From the NCBI RefSeq assembly GCF_001641285.1, contig NZ_CP014841.1, positions 3,932,501 to 3,996,500 of the forward strand: a stretch of 64,000 nt of DNA, in the 5' to 3' direction. How positions within the stretch are numbered: the first letter of the stretch is position 1; each line of letters starts with the position of its first letter. The stretch is from Dyella thiooxydans (GTDB taxonomy: Bacteria > Pseudomonadota > Gammaproteobacteria > Xanthomonadales > Rhodanobacteraceae). The notes below the pieces were generated by a model. That model searched no databases. It was not told the DNA's origin and saw nothing but the letters and a program-made list of their open reading frames with translations. A program made the translations under genes and the position numbers. Of the stretch, positions 32,178 to 40,940 are shown one piece after another.

Positions 32178-32738
32178 ATGTCGGCAGTGAAGTATGTACA
32201 ACCCTATGTCGAGCACGGCGAGAAAGCTGGCGCGGTACGCAAGATCACCGTCTCGATTCCACTTCACGTCCTGCGACTTCTGTCCGATCTGCGCACCCAC
32301 CGCCAGGTGAACAATCTTCGGCACGCCACCAACAGCGATTTGCTGGTCGAGGCGTTCCTTCACGCTTTTACTGGGCAACCACTGCCAACTGATGAGGAGC
32401 TGAGACGAACCATGGCCACTGCCAAGAAAACCGCTGCAAAGAAACCGGCCGCCAAGAAGGCCGCCAAGAAGACCACCGTGAAGAAAGTCGCCGCCAAGAA
32501 GCCGGTGGCGAAGAAGCCGGCCGCCAAGAAGGCTGCCGTGAAGAAGGTTGCCGCCAAGAAGGCTGCTCCGAAGAAGGCTGCTGCCAAGAAGCCGGCCGCC
32601 GCCAAGAAGACCGCCGCCAAGAAGACCGCGGTGAAGAAGGTCGCTGCCAAGAAGGCCGCGCCGAAGAAGGCCGCTGCCAAGAAGGCCGCTCCGGCCAAGG
32701 TGGCCAAGGCCACCAAGACGGCCAAGGCCAAGAAGTAA
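32178..32738 (+). CDS. metJ: MetJ methionine repressor fused to a histone H1-like Lys/Ala-rich tail
   Basis: Residues 1-77 are Met[21 protein letters not shown] is followed by [12 protein letters not shown], the DNA-binding beta strand. RRQ-like [17 protein letters not shown] and [14 protein letters not shown] then give the helices and the SAM-binding pocket seen in the enteric protein. The enteric protein continues with a further segment of about 27 residues, which is absent here. From M79 to K186 the chain is almost only Lys, Ala, Pro, Val and Thr in AAKK-type repeats, like histone H1 or AlgP tails. The fusion is in one unbroken frame. It probably represses methionine genes with S-adenosylmethionine as corepressor, and the tail may add non-specific DNA binding (inference). 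An ATG at 32412 (M79) with GAGGAG twelve bases upstream could also start a free tail protein. Confidence 0.9.
   Translation: MSAVKYVQPYVEHGEKAGAVRKITVSIPLHVLRLLSDLRTHRQVNNLRHATNSDLLVEAFLHAFTGQPLPTDEELRRTMATAKKTAAKKPAAKKAAKKTTVKKVAAKKPVAKKPAAKKAAVKKVAAKKAAPKKAAAKKPAAAKKTAAKKTAVKKVAAKKAAPKKAAAKKAAPAKVAKATKTAKAKK
32538..32684 (+). repeat. Imperfect internal duplication in the Lys/Ala-rich tail
   Basis: The 18-residue unit [18 protein letters not shown] occurs twice, at 32538-32591 and 32631-32684, 93 bases apart. The amino acid sequence is identical, but many third codon positions differ, so the copies are not recent or have been recoded under selection on the protein. Confidence 0.85.
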
Positions 32739-32773
32739 GTCGCTACATAACTAGAAAGTTCGTTCGAATTTGT

Positions 32774-32799
32774 TTCCCCGCGGTGCCCAGCGCGGGGAA
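32774..32799 (+). terminator. Terminator-like hairpin after the metJ-like gene
   Basis: A 9-bp perfect stem (TTCCCCGCG at 32774-32782, CGCGGGGAA at 32791-32799) with an 8-base loop lies 35 bases after the stop. No T run follows. The remaining bases to 33028 show no gene. Confidence 0.6.
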
Positions 32800-33028
32800 G
32801 CCCTTCGAAAGCGATTCGTCCCGGCCATGCGCCGGGATGCTTCGTTCTGGGGTCGGGAAAAGCCGTTCCCCACCCATCATGGCGACAGGCCCTGCCGCCG
32901 TTTGCCGTGACTCCGCAATGCGGTTACCTTTCGCTCATCCGCGCCGCGCCGCACCTGGGGGCAGGTCGTCGCTCCTGGATTTACGGGGGGAAAAAGCGCG
33001 GGTATCTGATGCCACTCAGCGAGAGATC

Positions 33029-34042
33029 ATGGATACCCGAATCAAACTCGAGGCGCGCCGTCGCGCGCGCGGGGCCGTACGGCCCGTCACACTGGCCGCT
33101 CTGGCCATCATCGTCGTCCTGGCAGTCGCCTCCTGGTTCCTGGTGATCCAGCCGCACGAAGAGATGCTGCTGTCCGACGCAGGCGGCCATCCGTCCAGCC
33201 CGGTCACCACCAACACCGTGCAGGCGCCGCCGCCGGCCAACGTGGAGGCGATGGGTACCGACCAGCTGCTGGCCGAGGCCCGCAAGGCGATGAACGACCA
33301 GCGCTATCTGGCGCCGGCCGGCAACAACGCCTTCGAGTTCTACCTCAAGGCGCTGGAGCGTGAGCCGGGCAATCCGGTGGCGACCGACGCGTTGCGCGAG
33401 ACTTTCCCGTTCGCGGCAAGCGCGGCCGAACAGCAGATCAATGCCGGCAACTTCAACGAGGCCCAGCGCGAGATCGACCTGCTCGCGAAAGCCGATCCGG
33501 CCAACTACACGCTGACGATCCTGCGCTCCAAGCTGGATGCCCAGCGCAAGGTGGCCGACAAGGCCCAGCAGGAAGCTGCCGACCAGGCGCGCCAGCAGCA
33601 GCTCGCTGCGCAGAAGGCGGCCGAAGACAAGGCGGCAGCGGACAAGGCGGCGCAGGAGCAGGCGGCGCAGGTGGCGACGGCGACGGCGACGGCCAGACCG
33701 GCAGGACCGGCGACCACGCAGAAGCCCGCCAGCACGCCCAGCCAGACCGCGCAGGTTGCACCGGTGCAGCCGACCTTGACGCCTGCTGTGCTCATCCGCA
33801 GCGTGCAGCCGCGCTACCCGACCCAGGCGCAGCGCTCGCGGACCGAGGGCTTCGTGGTGCTGTCCTTCACGGTTAAGCCTGACGGGCATACCGCGGACAT
33901 CAAGGTCGTCGAGGCGCAGCCGCGGCATGTCTTCGAGCGCGCGGCGATCGATGCGGTAGACCGCTGGGAGTTCAAGCCGGCAACCCGCAATGGCGAGCCG
34001 GTCGACAGCACGGTCACCAACCGCATCAACTTCAAGCTTTGA
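33029..34042 (+). CDS. TonB-like energy transducer protein
   Basis: The 337-residue protein has a short cytoplasmic N-terminus and one membrane helix at about residues 20-41 (VTLAALAIIVVLAVASWFLV). A periplasmic region with tetratricopeptide-like character follows, then an Ala/Gln/Lys-rich stretch around 170-235. The TonB C-terminal domain from about 255 contains SVQPRYPTQAQRSRTEGFV, VLSFTVKPDGH and DAVDRWEFKPATRNGEPV. The ATG at 33029 follows GAGAG. It may energise one of the TonB-dependent receptors or be a structural relative. No exbB or exbD is near. The open frame continues upstream, but nothing there resembles the family. Confidence 0.82.
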   Translation: MDTRIKLEARRRARGAVRPVTLAALAIIVVLAVASWFLVIQPHEEMLLSDAGGHPSSPVTTNTVQAPPPANVEAMGTDQLLAEARKAMNDQRYLAPAGNNAFEFYLKALEREPGNPVATDALRETFPFAASAAEQQINAGNFNEAQREIDLLAKADPANYTLTILRSKLDAQRKVADKAQQEAADQARQQQLAAQKAAEDKAAADKAAQEQAAQVATATATARPAGPATTQKPASTPSQTAQVAPVQPTLTPAVLIRSVQPRYPTQAQRSRTEGFVVLSFTVKPDGHTADIKVVEAQPRHVFERAAIDAVDRWEFKPATRNGEPVDSTVTNRINFKL

Positions 34043-34063
34043 CGGGGCGCGAGGGTTGAGCGA

Positions 34064-34093
34064 AAACGGCCAGCAGAGGACTGCTGGCCGTTT
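34064..34093. terminator. Bidirectional terminator between convergent genes
   Basis: A perfect 13-bp stem (AAACGGCCAGCAG at 34064-34076, CTGCTGGCCGTTT at 34081-34093) with an AGGA loop separates the TonB-like gene and the serine hydrolase gene. The A/T ends of the stem give short T runs in both directions. Confidence 0.85.
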
Positions 34094-34143
34094 GCTTGTC
34101 CGGGAGGCGGCGTTGACCGTTGCGGTCGGTCCGCCAACCGACG

Positions 34144-35430
34144 TCAGCGGTGGTGGTGACGACGCGGAGAGCGTCTCCGCTCCGGCTGGGTCGGCGGCGG
34201 ACTCTCCAGCCCGGCCCAGTCCACGTGCGGCAGGCCGAGCAGGCGGTCGAACATCATCGGCATCAGGCCGGAGGGCGCTGCGCCGGCCGAGTTCCACATG
34301 GTCACGATACCCACGTGGTACTTGGGGAAAAAGCCGATCATCGTGCGATAGCCCTGCACCGCGCCGGCGTGGAAGATCAGCGTCTCGCCGCCATAGGTGA
34401 ATACGCGCCAGCCCAGTGCGTAATGGGCCTGGGTGATCCGCGCGCGGCGCCAGGGCGTGGAGTGCATCTCCACCGGTGTCGCCACGCCGGGGGCATGCAG
34501 CACGGCCAGCAGGTCGGCGGGCAGCACGTCGGGTCGGCCACCCATCTGGGCAATCAGCCATTTCTCCATGTCGCGCAGACTGGCGTTCACACCAGCGGCG
34601 GGAGCGACGCGGTAATAGGCCTCCTTCGGCTCGAATGGGCGCCACTCGCCGTGACCAGCGGGTCGATGGGGACGCGCCCAGCTCGGACTGGCCTCCAGCG
34701 CGGCGCGCCCGTAGCTCGCCGTCTTCATGCCGAGCGGGTAGAAGATCCGCTTGTCCACGAGGCGATAGAAGAAGTCCCCGGTCTCGGTGTAGATCACATC
34801 GCCGATCAGGCTGAAGGCGACGTTCTGGTAGCCGTAGCACTGGCCCGGGCCGCAGGCCATGTCCACCTCGTCGAGCTTGCGGACCAGCTCTTCGTAGGGG
34901 ACGTCGTCCTCGAGCATGTTGTCGTAGGTGTTGCGCGGCAGGCCGACGCGCTGGCCGAGAATGTCGCCGACCGTAACCTGCTCGGCCGCCTGCATGTCCT
35001 TGAGCTTGAAGAACGGCAGTACGTCGATCAGCCTGGTATCCCAGCTCAGCTTGCCGTCGCGCACCAGCAGCGCGGTGAGTCCGGTGGCGAAGGCCTTGGA
35101 CAGCGAGGCGAGACGGAACACCGTGTTCGGCTCCACCGGAGCCTTGGTGGAGGCGTCGGCGTAACCCATGGTGTATTCGAAGGCCACCTTGTCGTTGACC
35201 ACCACGGCGGTCGCCAGGCCCGCAACCGAATGACGCCGGCCCAGTTCGTCCAGCCAGTGCCGGTAGTCGCCGAGGGCTGCCTTGACCCGGGCCGGTGGCA
35301 CCTGGGCGGACGGCACGTTGCTGACCACCTGGGTGGTCGGATCCTGTCGAAGTGGGGCCGCAGCGGCGGACATGGCGACGGACAGAGCCAGCGCGCTGGC
35401 GAGGGCAAGGGTCAGGGGACGGAACGGCAT
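34144..35430 (-). CDS. Exported serine hydrolase of the beta-lactamase / S12 family
   Basis: A 428-residue protein with a signal peptide (residues 1 to about 25, ending SAAAA). The S12/class C pattern is complete: SxxK as S109-L-S-K112 in LASLSKAF, YxN in YGYQNVAF, and HAG in FHAGAVQGY, which replaces the KTG of true beta-lactamases. Such proteins are D-Ala-D-Ala or D-amino-acid peptidases or esterases rather than resistance enzymes. The C-terminus is basic and ends RRRSPRRHHHR. The substrate is unknown. It converges with the TonB-like gene and is upstream of nothing obviously related. Confidence 0.87.
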   Translation of the reverse strand: MPFRPLTLALASALALSVAMSAAAAPLRQDPTTQVVSNVPSAQVPPARVKAALGDYRHWLDELGRRHSVAGLATAVVVNDKVAFEYTMGYADASTKAPVEPNTVFRLASLSKAFATGLTALLVRDGKLSWDTRLIDVLPFFKLKDMQAAEQVTVGDILGQRVGLPRNTYDNMLEDDVPYEELVRKLDEVDMACGPGQCYGYQNVAFSLIGDVIYTETGDFFYRLVDKRIFYPLGMKTASYGRAALEASPSWARPHRPAGHGEWRPFEPKEAYYRVAPAAGVNASLRDMEKWLIAQMGGRPDVLPADLLAVLHAPGVATPVEMHSTPWRRARITQAHYALGWRVFTYGGETLIFHAGAVQGYRTMIGFFPKYHVGIVTMWNSAGAAPSGLMPMMFDRLLGLPHVDWAGLESPPPTQPERRRSPRRHHHR

Positions 35431-35609
35431 GCGGCTCGAGGGTGTGCCCGGCAGCGCTGCCGGAGGTGGGAAAAAAGGGGGACTTCCGGCAGGCGCCGGT
35501 CATGCTTCTGATCGCCGGATTGTCGGCGAGTTCGCGCCCGGCCACAACGAAACCCGGGGTGCACGAACAGGCGGGAGTCAGCCTCCAGGCGGGAGCGTCA
35601 CCGCCGGCT

Positions 35610-37196
35610 TCAGTGCTCCATGCCGAGCAGCAGCGCGCTGGCTCGCTCGGCGATCATGATCGTCGGCGCATTGGTGTTGCCCGAGGGCAGTTCCGGCATC
35701 ACCGAGGCGTCGACTACACGCAGTCCGTCGATGCCGCGCAGGCGCAATTCGCTGTCGACCACGGCGCCGGCATCCCGGCCCATCCGGCAGCTGCCGACCG
35801 GGTGGTAGACCGATTCGGCCTTGCGGCGGATGAAAGCCTCGAACTCGGCGTCGCTTTCCAGCGCCGTCTCCGGGAACACCGGTTCGCCCCGGTAGGGATC
35901 GAAGGCGGCCTGGGCGAGGATGTCGCGTGACAGCTTCGCCGCCTCGATCATCCGGGCGAGGTCGTGGCCTTCGCCGTCGCCCAGGTAGTTGGCGTGGATC
36001 GCCACCGGCCGGGCAGGGTCCGCCGAGCGCAACCGCAGCCGTCCGCGGCTGCGCGGGTGCAGGTAGCAGGCGTGCAGGGTGTAGCCGTCGCCGGGCAGAC
36101 GGTGCCGACCGTGGTCGTCGAGCAGGGCGGGCACGAAATGGAACTGCAGGTCGCAGCGCTCGTCGGTGGCCAGCCGGCTGCGCAGGAAGCCGCCGGCCTC
36201 GGCGATGTTCGACGTGCCAGGACCCTGCCGCGCGATCAGGTAGCGCAGGCCTGCGGCCACTTCGTTCAGATGGTCGTAGGTGACCGGACGGGTGCTGCCG
36301 ACCAGGGTGCAGATGTCCAGGTGGTCCTGCAGGTTGCCGCCGACTTCCGGCTGGTCGAGCACGACGGGGATGCCGTGTTCGCGCAGGTGGTCGGCCGGAC
36401 CGATGCCCGACAGCATCAGCAGGTGGGGGGAATTGATCGCACCGGCCGCCAGCAGTACCTGGCCGGCATCGATGCGTTGCGAGCCGCTGCCGTTGCGCAG
36501 CTGCACCCCGACCGCGCGGCCGCGCTCGATGATCACGCGCTCGACCAGGGCGCCCGTGCGTACCTCGAGGTTGGCGCGGTCGCGCACCGGCCGCAGGAAG
36601 CCGGTCGCGGTGGAGCAGCGCGCGCCGTTGCGCTGGGTGACCTGGTACAGGCCGAAGCCTTCCTGGTGTTCGCCGTTGAAGTCCTCGTTGCGCGCATGGC
36701 CGACCTGGCCGGCTGCCTCCAGCAGGGCGTCCGACAGCACGTTGTGGTGGCGAAGGTCCGACACGCCCAGCGGCCCACCGGTGCCGTGGCGGGCGTCTGC
36801 ACCTCGCGCGTTGTCCTCGCTCAGCTTGAACCAGGGCAGCACCTGGTGCCAGCTCCAGCGCGGATCGCCCGAGGCCTCGGCCCAGCGGTCATAGTCGCCG
36901 GGCACGCCGCGGATGTAGCACATCGCGTTGATCGAGCTGGAGCCGCCCAGCGTCTTGCCGCGCGGCCACCACAGGCGCCGGCCGAGCAATTGCGGCTCGG
37001 GCTCGGTGTGGTAGTCCCAGTTCACGCTGCGCACCTTGACCAGCCGCGCCAGGCCCGCCGGCATGTGGATCAGCGGGTTCCAGTCGCGCGGCCCGGCTTC
37101 CAGCAGCAGTACCCGCGTGTCCGGATTCGCGCTCAGCCGGTGGGCCAGCACGCAGCCGGCCGAGCCAGCGCCGACGATGACGTAGTCGTAAGCCAT
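35610..37196 (-). CDS. GMC-family FAD oxidoreductase
   Basis: A 528-residue glucose-methanol-choline oxidoreductase that oxidises an alcohol. The N-terminal FAD site is YVIVGAGSAGCVLAHRL. WPRGKTLGGSSSINAMCYIR is GMC signature 1, and GAINSPHLLMLSGIGP is signature 2. The catalytic histidine and asparagine regions are SVYHPVGSCRMG and SGNTNAPTIMIAERAS. It resembles choline dehydrogenase BetA and the long-chain alcohol dehydrogenase AlkJ, and no betaine genes are near, so an aliphatic alcohol is likelier. There is no signal peptide. It is divergent from the transporter at 37236. Confidence 0.93.
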   Translation of the reverse strand: MAYDYVIVGAGSAGCVLAHRLSANPDTRVLLLEAGPRDWNPLIHMPAGLARLVKVRSVNWDYHTEPEPQLLGRRLWWPRGKTLGGSSSINAMCYIRGVPGDYDRWAEASGDPRWSWHQVLPWFKLSEDNARGADARHGTGGPLGVSDLRHHNVLSDALLEAAGQVGHARNEDFNGEHQEGFGLYQVTQRNGARCSTATGFLRPVRDRANLEVRTGALVERVIIERGRAVGVQLRNGSGSQRIDAGQVLLAAGAINSPHLLMLSGIGPADHLREHGIPVVLDQPEVGGNLQDHLDICTLVGSTRPVTYDHLNEVAAGLRYLIARQGPGTSNIAEAGGFLRSRLATDERCDLQFHFVPALLDDHGRHRLPGDGYTLHACYLHPRSRGRLRLRSADPARPVAIHANYLGDGEGHDLARMIEAAKLSRDILAQAAFDPYRGEPVFPETALESDAEFEAFIRRKAESVYHPVGSCRMGRDAGAVVDSELRLRGIDGLRVVDASVMPELPSGNTNAPTIMIAERASALLLGMEH

Positions 37197-37235
37197 TCCC
37201 GTTCCCCCGTGCCCCCGCGGGGGCCTGATGGCCCC

Positions 37236-38582
37236 ATGCTAGTCTTTGCCGGACCCACGCTGGAACTCCCCTTGAGCGCATCCCCCAATCACGCTGCCAG
37301 GCTGGGTACCGCCTCGGCCCTGTCGGCACTGGCGTTCTTTTTCCTGATGACGTCGTACTACATCATCCGGCCGGTGATGAACCAGCTCGGCGGCGCCGTG
37401 GGTTCGCAGTCGCTGCCGCTCTTCTACGGGGCGGTGTTCGTGGTCATGCTGGCGCTGACGCCGGTCTTCGGCCTTCTGGTGGCGCGCTTCCCGAGGCGTC
37501 CCTTGCTGTGCTGGAGCTACAGCTTCTTCATCCTGTGCCTGCTGGCTTTCGTGCCGGCCTTCCTGGCGCAGGATCGTCTCGGCGCGCGCAACCTGGGCGT
37601 GGTGTTTTTTGTGTGGGTCAGCGTGTTCAACCTCTTCGTGGTGTCGCTGTTCTGGAGCTTCATGGCCGACATCTTCTCCAGCGTCGAGGCGCGCAAGGCG
37701 TTTTCGCTGATCGCACTGGGCGGCATGGGCGGGGCCGTCTTCGGCCCGCTGCTGACCAAGCTGCTGCTGCAACTTATCGGGGTGCCGCCGTTGCTGCTGG
37801 TGTCGGCGCTGGCGCTGGGTGCGTCGCTCGGACTGCTCCTGCTGCTGTCGGCGAGGGAGGGCAGGGAGCCGCAGAGTCGCGGCGACCAGGTGATCGGCGG
37901 CTCGCTGTGGGCCGGCCTGCGCGCGGTGTGGACCCAGCCGTTCATGCGCTACATGGCGCTGCTGATGCTGTTCGGTGACGGCATCGGCACGCTGGCCTAT
38001 GCATTGGTGGCCGATTACGCCAAGGCACATTTCGCCGGCGTGGTGGCGCGTACGGCGTTCTACAACAACCTGGACCTGGCCACCAACACGCTTGGGGCGG
38101 TGCTGCAACTGAGCGCCACGCGATGGCTGCTGATCCGCCTCGGTGCCGGCTGGGGGCTGGTGGTGCCAGCGGTGGTGAACGTGCTGCTGCTGGTCGTTTT
38201 GGCGCTGTCCGGTTCCGACGGCAGCGTCGTCGTGTTCGGCTCGAGTGTGTCGTTGCTGGCCCTGACGATGGTGATCACGCGCGGCTTTGCCTACGGCATG
38301 ACCAAGCCGGCCACCGATGCGCTCTACACGCGGGTATCCCGCGAAACCCGCTACAAGGGCAAGAACTTCGTCGAGACCGCCGTCTGGCGATTCGGCGATG
38401 TGGTGGTCACCAGCGCGGTCAGTGGCCTGCGCATGCTCGGCCTCGGCGTCGGTGGCCTGGCGCTGCTCGGCGCGGGGGTGGCCTCGATGGCCACCTGGGT
38501 GGCCACCCGTGCCGGCTGGTCCGCCGATCTGGCGCCCGACGAGTCGGCCGGGCCGGGCACCGAGGGGACCGCGGCAGGGTAG
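37236..38582 (+). CDS. Multipass transporter, NTP/NDP exchanger-like
   Basis: The 448-residue protein has about eleven to twelve membrane segments. Residues such as FFFLMTSYYIIRPVMNQLGG, FWSFMADIFSSVEARKAF and LIALGGMGGAVFGPLLTKLL are shared with bacterial MFS-related proteins annotated as NTP/NDP exchange transporters (Tlc-like). A conserved basic motif lies in TRVSRETRYKGKNFVETAVW. Free-living bacteria carry such genes, and their substrate is not established. The ATG at 37236 is the first plausible start. A TTG at 37272 is the alternative. It diverges from the GMC oxidoreductase, from which it is separated by only 39 bases. Confidence 0.75.
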   Translation: MLVFAGPTLELPLSASPNHAARLGTASALSALAFFFLMTSYYIIRPVMNQLGGAVGSQSLPLFYGAVFVVMLALTPVFGLLVARFPRRPLLCWSYSFFILCLLAFVPAFLAQDRLGARNLGVVFFVWVSVFNLFVVSLFWSFMADIFSSVEARKAFSLIALGGMGGAVFGPLLTKLLLQLIGVPPLLLVSALALGASLGLLLLLSAREGREPQSRGDQVIGGSLWAGLRAVWTQPFMRYMALLMLFGDGIGTLAYALVADYAKAHFAGVVARTAFYNNLDLATNTLGAVLQLSATRWLLIRLGAGWGLVVPAVVNVLLLVVLALSGSDGSVVVFGSSVSLLALTMVITRGFAYGMTKPATDALYTRVSRETRYKGKNFVETAVWRFGDVVVTSAVSGLRMLGLGVGGLALLGAGVASMATWVATRAGWSADLAPDESAGPGTEGTAAG

Positions 38583-38604
38583 CCCGCACTCCCCCAGCGC
38601 AGGT

Positions 38605-39033
38605 TCACCCGGTGATGTAGCGCTGCAGTTGCTCGATCTGTTCGGCCTGCTCGTCGATCACCGCCTTGACCAGGTCGCCGATCGAGATCAGGCCGACCAC
38701 GCGGCCGTCTTCGATCACCGGCAGGTGCCGGATCCGGCTGTGCGTGCATAAGCGCATGCATTCGAGCACCTCGGTCTCCGGGGTCACCGTGATCGGTTGT
38801 GCGCTCATGATCTCGGACACCGGGGTAGACGCCGAGGCACGCCCCTGCAGGATCACCTTGCGCGCGTAGTCACGCTCGGAAACGATCCCTTCCAGCCGCT
38901 CGGCGTGCATCACGAGCAGGGCGCCGACGCGGCGCTCGGCCATCATCCGGATCGCGTCCAGTACCGGCGTTTCCGGTGGCACGGCGTGTACCGCGTGACC
39001 CTTGATCTCCAGCAGATGCTTGACCTGGTTCAT
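38605..39033 (-). CDS. Two-CBS-domain protein
   Basis: A 142-residue cytoplasmic protein with two CBS domains, which bind adenosyl ligands. The first has DAIRMMAERRVGALLVM and GIVSERDYARKVI. The second has ECMRLCTHSRIRHLPVIEDG and VGLISIGDLVKAVI. It lacks any catalytic domain, so it is likely a small-molecule sensor. The ATG at 39033 has GGGAG seven bases upstream. It follows the GT2 gene on the same strand with 77 bases between them. Confidence 0.92.
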   Translation of the reverse strand: MNQVKHLLEIKGHAVHAVPPETPVLDAIRMMAERRVGALLVMHAERLEGIVSERDYARKVILQGRASASTPVSEIMSAQPITVTPETEVLECMRLCTHSRIRHLPVIEDGRVVGLISIGDLVKAVIDEQAEQIEQLQRYITG

Positions 39034-39110
39034 GGCCGACTCCCGGGCTTGGATCTGTGCCGAGTCTAGCGCCGCCGGAGCGCTGCGGTGTGGTGGCGTC
39101 GTGAATCGCC

Positions 39111-40040
39111 TCAGCGGTCGCCGTCGACACGCTCCTGCACGAAGTACAGCGGGCGCTGCTTGGTCTCGGTGTAGTTGCGTCCCAGGTACTCGCCGATCAC
39201 GCCCAGCGCCAGCAGCTGCACGCCACCGAGGAACAGGATCACCACCATCAGCGTGGGGTAGCCGCGCACCGGGTCGCCCCAGATCAGCGCCTTGGTGAAC
39301 ACCCATGTGCCGTAGACGAAAGAGACCGCCGCCGCGGCCACGCCGATCCAGGTGGCCAGGCGCAGCGGAGCGCTGGAGAACGAGGTGATGCCCTCGATCG
39401 CCAGCTGAGTCAGCCGCCAGTAGTTCCATTTGGTGTCGCCGGCAAAGCGCGGGTCGCGCTGGTAGCGGATGGCGGTCTGGCGGAAGCCGATCCAGGCGAA
39501 CAGGCCCTTCATGAAGCGCTGGCGCTCGCGCAGCGTGGCCAGTGCGTCCAGCGCGCGGCGCGAGAGCAGACGGAAGTCGCCGGTGTCGCGTGGCAGCGGG
39601 GTATTGGAGAGACGCTCCATGGTCCGGTAGAAGGCCGCCGCGGTGAACCGCTTGAGCCGGCTTTCGCCGGCGCGGGCGCTGCGCGTGGCATAGACCACGT
39701 CGTAGCCGGCCCGCCATTGCTCGACCAGCGCGGGGATCAGTTCGGGCGGATCCTGCAGGTCGGCGTCGATGACCACGGCGGCGCCCTCGGTGACCGCGTC
39801 GAGGCCGGCGGTGAGCGCCGCCTCCTTGCCGAAGTTGCGCGACAGGCACAGTCCGGTCACGCGCGGGTCCGCGCAGTAGCCGCGGATCAGTTCCCAGGTG
39901 TTGTCGCGGCTGCCGTCATCGACGTAGAGCAGTCGCCCATCCATGCCCAGGGTGTCGAGCACGGCCAGCGCGCGCGCGTGGAACGCGTCGAGCACGCTCG
40001 ATTCGTTGTAGGCAGGGACGACGATGGTCAGTTCGGTCAT
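39111..40040 (-). CDS. Polyprenyl-phosphate family 2 glycosyltransferase
   Basis: The 309-residue protein is of the ArnC/GtrB type. It starts MTELTIVVPAYNESSVLDAF, carries YVDDGSRDNT and the metal-binding VVIDADLQDPPELI, and has two C-terminal membrane helices (ATWIGVAAAAVSFVYGTWVF and LMVVILFLGGVQLLALGVIG). The end, EYLGRNYTETKQRPLYFV, is typical. It loads a sugar onto undecaprenyl phosphate for transfer in the periplasm. A GTG at 40064 would add eight residues. Neither start has a clear ribosome binding site. It lies outside the main locus, and no matching GT-C gene is adjacent. Confidence 0.9.
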   Translation of the reverse strand: MTELTIVVPAYNESSVLDAFHARALAVLDTLGMDGRLLYVDDGSRDNTWELIRGYCADPRVTGLCLSRNFGKEAALTAGLDAVTEGAAVVIDADLQDPPELIPALVEQWRAGYDVVYATRSARAGESRLKRFTAAAFYRTMERLSNTPLPRDTGDFRLLSRRALDALATLRERQRFMKGLFAWIGFRQTAIRYQRDPRFAGDTKWNYWRLTQLAIEGITSFSSAPLRLATWIGVAAAAVSFVYGTWVFTKALIWGDPVRGYPTLMVVILFLGGVQLLALGVIGEYLGRNYTETKQRPLYFVQERVDGDR

Positions 40041-40105
40041 GGGGAAGGCGGCTCGGGTCGACACGGCATGCTATGCACTGGCCGGCCGCTGGCCAATAGA
40101 GGAGG

Positions 40106-40843
40106 TCAGCGCCGGCCGGTATTGGCGGGCGGGCGTTCGCTGTCCAGATATCCTGGCCCGCCCAGCCTTTCCATTTGCTTTTCGATCCAGTCCACCCGGC
40201 GCTGCACATAGGCACTCGGACGGTCGACGTGGAACCGTCGCGGGCTGGGCAGTACCGCGGCGAGCCGCGCGGCCTGCTCCGGACCGAGGCGTGCGGGCGG
40301 CACGTGGAAGTAGGTGTCGCTGGCCGCTCCCACGCCGTAGATGCCGTCCCCGAGCTCGGCGATGTTCATGTACACCTCGAGGATGCGCCGCTTGGGCCAG
40401 GTGGCCTCCAGCAGCACCGTGAAGTAAGCCTCGAGCCCCTTGCGGATGAAGCTGCGGCCGTTCCACAGGAACAGGTTCTTGGCCGTCTGCTGGCTGATCG
40501 TGCTGGCCCCGCGCAGGCGCCGGCCGTCGTCGGCGGCGTCGATCGCGTCCTGGATCTGGTCGAAGTCGAAGCCGTGGTGGAACGGGAATTTCTGATCCTC
40601 GCCGGCCACCATCGCCAGCGGCACCCAGGGCGAAACCTCGCGCCACGGCACCCAGCGGTGGTGCAGGTGGAAATCCTTCTCACCGTGCATCCAGGCGCTG
40701 AGCTGCCTTTCCATCATCACCGCCGAGGTCCACGGCGGAACGAAGCGCAGCACCAGCACGAACAGCCAGCTGAGGGCCACCCAGGCCAGGGCGAGCAGGC
40801 CAAGCCAGCGCAGCAGGCGGCGTAGTGCGGTTCGTGGGGGCAT
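40106..40843 (-). CDS. mtgA: Monofunctional peptidoglycan transglycosylase
   Basis: A 245-residue GT51 enzyme that polymerises lipid II into glycan chains. A membrane anchor lies at about residues 12-35 (WLGLLALAWVALSWLFVLVL). The catalytic glutamate is in AMVAGEDQKFPFHHGFD, and GASTISQQTAKNLFLW, KGLEAYFTVLLEATWPKRRI and YMNIAELGDGIYGV are the family blocks. The length is standard. It precedes the GT2 gene on the same strand. Confidence 0.97.
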   Translation of the reverse strand: MPPRTALRRLLRWLGLLALAWVALSWLFVLVLRFVPPWTSAVMMERQLSAWMHGEKDFHLHHRWVPWREVSPWVPLAMVAGEDQKFPFHHGFDFDQIQDAIDAADDGRRLRGASTISQQTAKNLFLWNGRSFIRKGLEAYFTVLLEATWPKRRILEVYMNIAELGDGIYGVGAASDTYFHVPPARLGPEQAARLAAVLPSPRRFHVDRPSAYVQRRVDWIEKQMERLGGPGYLDSERPPANTGRR

Positions 40844-40940
40844 GGACGGCGGCTTGGCGCGAAAGCATCGAGTATAAGGGGCGCGTGTGGAGCGACCGTT
40901 GAGGCGGCGCTGGCCAGCCCCATATAGCCGGGTTCAACGA

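Noticed and set aside
32412-32735. A tandem repeat or CRISPR-like array
   Set aside because: The repetition follows AAKK codons within a protein frame, the units vary at third positions, and no spacers exist.
34144-35430. A beta-lactamase resistance gene
   Set aside because: The KTG motif is HAG, and the overall pattern is that of S12 peptidases or esterases, so resistance is not supported.
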